Assembly: GCA_038373865.1 (NCBI GenBank)
Contig: JAXGGA010003004.1
Coordinates: forward strand, 1 to 64,000
Reading direction: 5' to 3'
Length of the DNA stretch: 64,000 nt
From: Uloborus plumipes
Lineage: Eukaryota; Arthropoda; Arachnida; Araneae; Uloboridae
Shown: piece after piece, positions 57,052 to 64,000 of the stretch
Numbering within the stretch: the first letter of the stretch is position 1
Layout: each line of letters begins with the position of its first letter
Notes under the pieces: model-generated
The model's input: the letters and a program-made list of their open reading frames with translations, nothing else
The model's database searches: none
Told to the model about the DNA's origin: nothing
Made by a program: the position numbers and the translations under genes

Positions 57052-59366
57052 TGTTAAATTTATTTAAAAATATTTTTAATTTGTATTGCGAGTATTAATC
57101 CCCCCCCCCCAAAATGTAACAAAATTTGGGGTGCACCATATCTGTTTTTAAAGTTTTAAAAATTAATTATTTCACTGCGCAAGATGTAAGCATTTAATCG
57201 AGGAAAAAAATCTACTTTGAATTTTAATTTTGCTCGCAAATCCTCAAGCTACTCTAGCTTCACTCTATATTTACACTATTATTTCATTTAAAAGTTATAT
57301 CATAGAACCTTTTGTTTTTTCGGCTTATTGGTCTTATGGAATAATGTATGCAGTCTTTATTAAATGTAACGCATCTACTTTTATACATTTGCACATTGTA
57401 GTATAAGATCTGGCCTGGTTGTGTTAAACGCATCAAAATATTTTATTACTTTATTATACAGTATAAGCTATGGGGGGGGGGGGGCACCAAATGAAGTTCG
57501 TGCCAGTGCCTTCAAAACTCGTAGTCATCTGTGTGTACGAGTCTTAGCAATAACATAAAATTGTGTGGGTAATTTGAAAAACAAAAATCTCTTTGATGGC
57601 ATAATACACAATTTGAATGGGAGACTGAACAATGGCACTCACTAGCTTTCTTGCCGAGTGAGATATTAATCTAGAGATTCTAATCACTGATAGAAGATGG
57701 CATTTCCTGTTGAGTCGATCTTTAAAAGGCGAACTCTTGCGGAGTGCAGCCATATTTGGTCTGGACTCGTTTCTTTTCTTTTTAAAGGTGGTGAATAAAC
57801 GCTTTAAAATTAAAAAGTCGTATATAATTCCCGGATCACTTCATTTATTGCATGATTGTGTTTGTTGTGCATTTTAAAATGTATTTTGTTTTCATTCTTT
57901 TATTTTGTTAATATATTTTGCAGAAAAAAACTTAAAATTTATCTTAAACGATTCTCTCAAGCAGTGACACTCTCAAAAATTTCGAGAGAACAGGTTCCCA
58001 CTAGCCTCTTCTCTTTTCCTTCCTGAGCCGTCGTCTGTGCACTATAAAAACCATTTTTCTTGCATTCCTTGAAATCTCTTTTACTTTTACTCTAAATTTT
58101 ATTATTTTTCTCGTTAAGTGTAGAAATGCAATAAATAAACACTATAAAAAATTTATGACTTTTATTGTCTGTGGTTTAAATTAAAAATAATAATAATAAT
58201 AATAATAAACGCATCTATTTTGTTGTGTTTATTTTTAGTGTTAGGAAACAAGGGCACTTAACCTGAAACCTGGCAGAACTATATCAAAGAAATATATTTA
58301 TCTTTCTAGTTTCCACACTTTAAAGAAATAAAAGGAAAAGAAAGGTTTTTCTGTTGAAATAACTTCAAGTTCTGAAATTTTCCTTAATAATGAGGGAAAT
58401 AAAATTTATCGATTTCCGAAAAGTACATTTTGATAAAAAATAATTTACCAACAAAAAATATGCACATAATTAAAAAAGTACGATAGTCTTTAGTAGCAAT
58501 ATTCTCGGATTGTTGTATTCGAAATTATTACTTTAAAATTGTTGCTCAAACATAAAGCAAATATTTTATGCTAATATAAAATTATATTTGTTTTTATTGT
58601 TTTGTTAAAATAATAGAAAACAATATCACTTAGATTTTCATAAAAATCAAGTATTTAAACTGATTAAAAAACTGAATTAGTTCTTTGACTGAACTAAATT
58701 AGTGCTCCATCTGAAGCATTTCAAAGCTTGAGCTTGCTCCATGTTGCCTTCACACAATCTACGTTCCTTTTCATCTGGAGACAGTTTTGCGCATTGTAGA
58801 AATAATTTTAAATGGATTCCTTGAAATCCTCTCATGTGTGTCTCCCTCCAAAATAGATTATTTTCCATGTTAACTCCACGTTGAACGAAATCGTTGTAAA
58901 CGACTGTTGATAAACACAACACTCTCTACCCCCCCCCCCCCTCTTTTTTTAATCTTCATATTTTTGAGTAAAATGTTCATAGTTTTGAGAGAGAAGGTAT
59001 TGCAAATATGAGTTCCCAATCTTTTTTAACAGTATGTGTTATTGTTTTTCACATGAGTAGTGTTGTTGGAGAGCTTTATTTCTTATTTTAAAAAAATGTG
59101 CGGAAACTCCTATTCTTTAGAATTTGCGTACGTAGAGCATCTCAATTTCGTCTAGTGTGTAAAAATTCACACAAAATTCAAAAGAAGTGTGAGCCAACTC
59201 ACTTTCACGATTGTTGGTACTCATAAAACTATAAAACCATTTATAGTCCAAACCACTATTTTGTTGGCACTCGACAAACTGCGAAAATCACATATTTTCT
59301 TTACACGTCGATGGCAAAATTGTAAACAAACAACGATGTTTCACGAAGAAAACTTATTTTACGACT
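57052..59366. other. AT-rich sequence with homopolymers
   Basis: C runs lie at 57100-57110 and 58929-58941, a G run at 57472-57484, and an (AAT)n tract at about 58187-58207. Minus-strand frames of 69 codons (57544) and 81 codons (58677) contain ordinary mixed sequence but no recognisable family; the 81-codon frame (starting MLCLSTVVYNDF) might merit a homology search. Confidence 0.35.
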
Positions 59367-59918
59367 GCACTGTAAAAAATGAATGTTGTTTTTACAGTAT
59401 AATGCAGCTAATTTTGTAGTCATTTTGCAGTAATAAACTGAAAAAAATTGCTAATTTTACTGTAGTAAACTGAAAAAATTGTTAATTTTACAATAGTAAG
59501 CTGTAAATTGTTTACAGAAATAGACAGTAAAATTGCTAGTTTTAGTTAATTATTGGTGCATTTTACAATTTTAAACTGGAACCTCTGCCACCAGTAATAA
59601 ACTAAAACTGCTTATTTTACAATAGTAAACTGTAAAATTGCTAGTTTACAGTAGTAAACGTGCATTTTACAGTTTTAAACTGGGACCTCTGCTGCCTGTG
59701 TTACACTGTTGTTTTTAAAGTATAATACAGCTAATTTTATGGAAATATGGTAATAAACTGTAACGTTACTAATTTTGCAGTAATAAACTGAAATTGCTTT
59801 AGTTTTACAGTAATAAACTAAACTATCTAGTTTAAATTTATTACTGCGCTTTTACAGTTTTTAACTGAAACCTCTGCGTTCAGTATAAAACTAAAAACAA
59901 CTTATTATTTGCAGTGTA
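59367..59918. mobile_element. CACTG-ended MITE, copy 2
   Basis: The left end GCACTGTAAAAAATGAATGT and the right end ATTATTTGCAGTGTA mirror the element at 20569-20953. Inside, ATTTTACAGTAGTAAACTGTAAAATTG phrases alternate in both orientations and ACTGGAACCTCTGC / ACTGGGACCTCTGCTGCC recur. It is longer than copy 1 because of more internal repeat units. Confidence 0.82.
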
Positions 59919-60652
59919 CAAGGGCGTAGTCAGGACTCACGTTAGGGGGGTGCAAGCAGTGGCACCCCAATAGGAGGTCACTGTGACTTCCCAAAAAGTT
60001 CTTATTCGATACAAATTGGCTGATGAAATTTGAAAACAGTTAGAAAGTATTGCAAGGCTGAACTTCTTTATTTTATTTATTTTTTCTTTTATTATTTTAT
60101 TTATTTATATTCGTGATGCCTCACGTCTCTTTTGGCAGATATAGATAATTATGCATTCTTCTATTTTATTTATTTTTTTTTTTAATCATTCAGTAAAGTT
60201 CTGAGTTTCATTCGGTAAATTAAAAGTTTTCTCCTCAATGTGATTAATAGTGCTTCTTGACATTTTTCGGTAATATTTCACCCTAAAATTTTTATTCTTC
60301 GCATACTCAGATTAAAAAATTTGTTTTCAAGCTAAAAGACAAATTTGGGTTTGTAAAAAGGACCCGTGTTAGGTAAAGAATGAAGCGCATTCTCTGATAA
60401 GTGGCGCCAAGGACTTGAAATTTATTGGTGGGAGAGGAGGCGAGGGGGAGGGGGACTCTCAATGACCGAATGAAATTCGAAATTTCACCGAGTAATAAAA
60501 TACGAACTTATTTGTCTGCACCAGCATGTTACAATGAAAAGCATGAAAGGGGACAAAATCGTTTTTCAAAAAAATAAAATGGGGGGTCACAGTGAGCTCC
60601 CATTGGCTCTGATCTAGGGGGGTGCAGCTGCACCCCCCTAGCTACGCCCTTG
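59919..60652. mobile_element. Non-autonomous hAT element nested at the MITE end
   Basis: Ends are perfect: CAAGGGCGTAG at 59919 and CTACGCCCTTG ending 60652. Flanks GCAGTGTA (59911-59918 and 60653-60660) are an exact 8 bp target duplication, and that word is the terminus of the CACTG-ended MITE, so this element landed on the MITE edge. AAGGGCGTAG-type ends and 8 bp duplications are typical of hAT. Subterminal AGGGGGGTGCA lies on both sides; the 3' one forms the 28 bp perfect palindrome CTAGGGGGGTGCAG and its inverse (60614-60641). No transposase is present. Confidence 0.95.
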
Positions 60653-60660
60653 GCAGTGTA

Positions 60661-61339
60661 TTTGATTTAGCATCTCTGATTTATCTTATTTTCAGTCAGT
60701 TTTGAAGTAGATTCGTTCGTAAACAAACGCCAACAATCATGAGGTGGACTAGATTTTATGAGCGCGCCGTTTGTAAAATTATAAACAATCAACGATGCTT
60801 CACAAAGAAATCATGTTTCTTTAATGCTTGGTTCGAGCGTCTCTGATTTATTTTATTTTCAATCCATTTTGGGGTAAAATTATCCTTAGACGAAAGTCCA
60901 TAATCGTGTGGTATCCAGGATTTGAATTAGTGTGAGCTCCAATGCAAGAACTTCCTATATACAGACCCGTCATTTAGAGGGGTCAATTACCTCCATCCCC
61001 CGTCTTTTGAAAAATAAGATTGTTATATATAATTGGGTGTGGGTTGTTTGTTTTTCGATAAAACTGACATTGAGATACACCGTTTGCTCCCCCCCCCCCC
61101 CTCTCATGGAAAAATTGGCATGACTTGCCTGGTTTTATGTGAAAATATTTGATATTGCTGTGAGATTATATCGAATTTTTTTTTCTGCAGCTAATAAATC
61201 GAAACAAAACATTTTCTTTTCAAAAATTATTTATATACTTCTGAATTTTTCGCATATAAATTAACATAAATTTCCGCATTTCTACAATTTTTTTAGCTAT
61301 CAAACTTATCTCTTAGCATGTAAGAAAAGGGAAGAAAAA
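60661..61339. other. AT-rich sequence, nothing recognised
   Basis: A repeated phrase GCATCTCTGATTTAT / GCGTCTCTGATTTATTTTATTTTCA at about 60669 and 60837, with (AA)CGCCAACAATCATGAGGT / CGAAAGTCCATAATCGTGTGGT nearby, indicates an old direct duplication of roughly 170 bp. A 13-base C run lies at 61089-61101. Confidence 0.45.
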
Positions 61340-61650
61340 AAAGGGATGGCTCAAAATGGCGGACGGGAGCTTTCAGCCCCGACTGGGATGCCGTGCGGGA
61401 TTTGCTCCGTGGTATTGCACAGAGAGCAACTTTAAATCTATTTTTCCGAGGAATAGGGTTATCGGTAGAGGGGTGTCTTTGGGCGGCAGGTGACCTTGTG
61501 TTCTACACCGGATGCCCTGTACCACGCGTCACCAGCAGACCGTTTTTTTCCCACCTTTTTCGTGAGAAGAAAGTCCAGGTGGCTTCACGTGATACCCATT
61601 TGAGGGCTTTCCCGTCGCGATTTACGAGGGGAGAGATCCAGATATTTTGA
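61340..61650 (+). promoter_or_regulatory. CpG-rich start region with YY1-type ATG, candidate first exon
   Basis: The segment is strongly GC- and CpG-rich relative to its flanks. TCAAAATGGCGG at 61351-61362 is a textbook YY1/pho-type element in which the ATG is often the start codon of housekeeping genes. That ATG (61356) opens 45 codons (MADGSFQPRLGCRAGFAPWY..) ending TGA at 61491-61493. A donor, GGCAG|GTGACC, lies just before the stop (61489/61490), so splicing would avoid it. An overlapping frame (61393-61650) stays open for 85 codons, and ATG 61346 gives a third short frame (MAQNGGRELSAPTG..). I recognise none of the products. CACGTG (61585 region) and ETS-like CCGGATG are also present. 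Confidence 0.4.
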
Positions 61651-62776
61651 TGTATCTGCTGTGGCAATAAAAAAAAATTATTGTGTGTTTAAAAATGTGC
61701 GCGGCTTTTGACGAATGGTGCTGAGGTTTAGTTGACAGATGAAAGCGGAGCGGTATTTCTTTTGTGAATGTCGTAGATGAATGCCGCATGCATACCTTGC
61801 GTTTTCAGCTGGTGCATATGTAAATACAATAACCCCTCTATGTATCGCGCTTCGTTATATCGCTCGTTCGGATATACTGCATTTTTCTTTTTACTTTTTT
61901 ATAGACATGGTGTAAAATCTTTGCTTTAAGTTTAGGACCACTGAAGTCGTTTAGAAATAACTTTTCATTGAAAGTCTATTCCTTTGTTTAATCAGTGATT
62001 AAAAAAACCGATATTTTCTATTCATTTGAATTTTTGATTTTGTTCATTAAAAAGCATGACATATTAATATTATGAGCAGAATGAGCACATACGTGGTAGG
62101 GTCGTTCACCCCTTCCTGGGAAACACACTTCGTAAACCTTAAAAGAACCATTACGGGTCTTATGCGTGTGTCCCTAAGCTAAAATTAATTTTATAAATTA
62201 TCAAATAAAAATTATGCGTAATTTATCTTTCTTACATTGTGAGGTGTCAGAATCTTAACATTAGCAAATGGAAAAGGCTATTTGTGTTATTTTTTTTTTT
62301 CACATATTATTATTTTTTTAATCTCTGGAAACTTCACTATTCAGGAGGTTAAAAGAGTCCCCCCCCCCCCCGACAGTAAAGCAACCTTATGTATTTCCTT
62401 AAATTGCAGATTTGTTTCTGCCCCAATTTTAAAATGATTTAAATTAATCCAGCGACGAGGAACTAAACTACTGAAATGTATGCTTTGGCAATTAAAAGCA
62501 GACCCTTTATTTATTTATTTTTATGTATGTATTTTTTTATTATTATTATTTTTCTATTTATTTAGTTTTTTCTTATCAGCACAAACAATGTTTGTTTTTT
62601 TAATTCACGTTAAGTTTTATTAAAATATGCTATTAGCTTAAACGTAGATATTGCATAAATTGTTTATTTTTGAATGTTTTAGTTTCAAAAAATGGAATTT
62701 AAGAAATATTTAGTTTGTGTGTGTGTGCGTTCTTTATTTTATTGATATATTAATTATTTAAAACAACAAATATATG

Positions 62777-62780
<4 letters not shown>
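61651..62780. other. AT-rich sequence with a Tigger-like end and a C run
   Basis: 61825-61890 reads TACAATAACCCCTCTATGTA, then TCGCGCTTCGTTATATCGCT, the style of a Tigger/pogo left end (CAGTAACCCCTCGTTATATC is the familiar form). No right end was found. A 13-base C run lies at 62359-62371. Otherwise nothing gene-like. Confidence 0.4.

Positions 62781-62831
<51 letters not shown>
62781..62831. repeat. (TA)n microsatellite
   Basis: About 25 uninterrupted TA units. Confidence 0.97.
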
Positions 62832-62833
<2 letters not shown>

Positions 62834-62834
<1 letters not shown>

Positions 62835-63045
62835 AGAGATGGACCGGATATCCGGTAACTATCCGGTATCCGGCCTATCCGGTTGATATTTTAAGTATCC
62901 GGCACTTCCGGATATCCGATCCGGCTGACCGCCCTGGATACGGATATCCGGAAGATTTTTGCAGGATATCCGGCTAAGTATCCGGTATTGATGTGGGGAA
63001 TATCCGGAATTGATGTGAGGGTTATCCGGTATGATGTGAGGACCT
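62834..63045. mobile_element. GGATATCCGG-rich repeat, probable hAT-like end
   Basis: It begins TAGAGATGGACCGGATATCC and contains at least a dozen TATCCGG / CCGGATA words, many arranged as GGATATCCGG palindromes. The second half is a short tandem array (TATCCGGAATTGATGTGAGG, with variants). TAGAGATG..CCGGATATCCGG starts are common in animal hAT elements. No opposite end was found. Confidence 0.55.
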
Positions 63046-63834
63046 AATTAAATATTTTCTTTTTTATAAAAATCTTAGTTAAAAATTTCATTGTTTGATA
63101 AACCTTTTAGATGATGTAATTACTTTTCATCTTTCATTTTTACCAATTTTTGCTTCTAAAACAAAAATTGTGTTATTCCTCCGACTGTACTGGACATGGA
63201 AGCATTCTGCATATTTGATTTTTCACAATTGCCAGATAAAATATGATTGTCTTCAGCTTTTCAAAAATATTTTAGTTAAAATATTTAGAAAGAAAAGGCT
63301 ACAAACCTTCAAGGATTAATGTGCGACAAAAGTTTGAAAAAAACTTACGATCATATCGTTAGTTCATAAAAATTAATCGCAGTAGCTTTTAATATAAATT
63401 CTCAAATTATTTTATTTATTGAATTCTTTTATTTTTAGTTTTTGTGCTTCTAACAAAAATTGCGATCTATTAACACCCAATGATGTTGTAATTAGATGTT
63501 TTTTACTTTGCCACTATTATTGCTTTATTATAATTGAAAATAACATACACTAAATAACCTATCTAACATTGACGAAAGTTTTCTTTTAGATAATGAAAAC
63601 ATCTGTCCCCATGAATCGTCGCAACTTAAAACCATGCTTTTTTTTTTTTTTGAAAGAGTTTAAATGTGTGTAAAGAAATTTTGAATTTTGCACTTTGTTT
63701 CGTTCTTTCTTTTTGTAATACACCTTCCTTTCAGAAAAGGTATTTCTCTGCTATTAGAATCTTTTCACGTCTGTCACGCCGCTCCGTAACTCCTCGAGAA
63801 CATGTTGAGCATGACCCTAAATAACATTCAATCG
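63046..63834. other. AT-rich sequence, nothing recognised
   Basis: No bounded element or gene. A 74-codon frame at 63095-63319 is hydrophobic/basic and has no known family. Confidence 0.4.
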
Positions 63835-64000
63835 AGTTTCGATAACTCAAAGCTTTCTAAACTCAAATATACCTTCATTTCAAAGTTTTCATTTGGTCCC
63901 AAATTCTTGAAAAGACGGTAAGAACTGCTTGTAACTCGAACAATCAATAACTCCAAGTTTTTAGCCGGTCCCTTGGGACTATGAGCTATTGAGACTTGAC
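63835..64000. mobile_element. Probable Tigger-like fragment at the window edge
   Basis: TCGAGTTTCGATAACTCAAA at the start and TGTAACTCGAACAATCAATA, then ACTCCAAGTTTTTAGCCGGT, and GAGCTATTGAGACTTGAC at the very end carry the TCGAACTCTCGATAACTCGAA theme of Tigger/pogo termini. The element would continue past the window. Confidence 0.45.

Noticed and set aside
1..64000. CRISPR arrays, bacterial operons, tRNA and rRNA genes.
   Set aside because: No regularly spaced direct repeats with unique spacers, no ribosome-binding-site-led gene strings, and no convincing tRNA A/B-box pair or rRNA core sequence were seen. The GGTTCGATT near 9568 belongs to the Helitron 5' region.

Overview
This window looks like eukaryotic, AT-rich, intron-rich or intergenic DNA, most probably from an arachnid such as a spider. 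The pointers are a Tc1-type transposase relic of the kind common in spider genomes, abundant non-autonomous DNA transposons (TTAA-flanked, Tigger/pogo-like, hAT, Helitron), long A/T and TA microsatellites, and no compact operon-like gene organisation. The organism call is inference from family knowledge; no single gene proves it. No complete host protein-coding gene could be recognised. The longest open frames are about 120 codons and most are chance frames or lie inside repeats.

Layout. 0-3 kb: a GC-rich islet with an NRF-1-like site, a 31-32 bp tandem repeat, and a broken Tc1 element with its 3' terminal repeat. 3-11 kb: decayed sequence, one TTAA-flanked 258 bp element, a Tigger-like element abutting a foldback, and a well delimited 1.15 kb Helitron (TC start, terminal hairpin, CTAG end). 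11-25 kb: mostly featureless AT-rich DNA with two small uncertain open frames, one possible LTR relic, a CACTG-ended element, a 389 bp foldback and diverged tandem repeats. 25-36 kb: three places that look like promoters or first exons (25.4-25.63, 28.64-28.97 and 35.34-35.52 kb), local tandem duplications and two Tigger-like elements; a second TTAA element sits inside one unit of a 300 bp tandem array. 36-46 kb: a third TTAA element, an old 1.06 kb duplication, and a roughly 4.8 kb hierarchical palindrome (40434-45263), the most striking structure in the window. 46-58 kb: a further local duplication, a 640 bp near-perfect hairpin, a 48 nt hairpin, hAT elements, and an element built of repeated GGGGTAAGTGGG hairpins. 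58-64 kb: a CACTG-ended element with a hAT element inserted exactly at its end (perfect 8 bp target duplication), a CpG-rich YY1-type start region at 61.35 kb, and hAT/Tigger-like ends.

The sequence does not show genes working together. What it shows is a layered history of DNA-transposon insertions, repeated local duplications of about 180-1060 bp, and several long inverted repeats that would form double-stranded RNA if transcribed. The three or four candidate first exons suggest real genes may start in this window with most of their exons elsewhere, but none was identified by homology.
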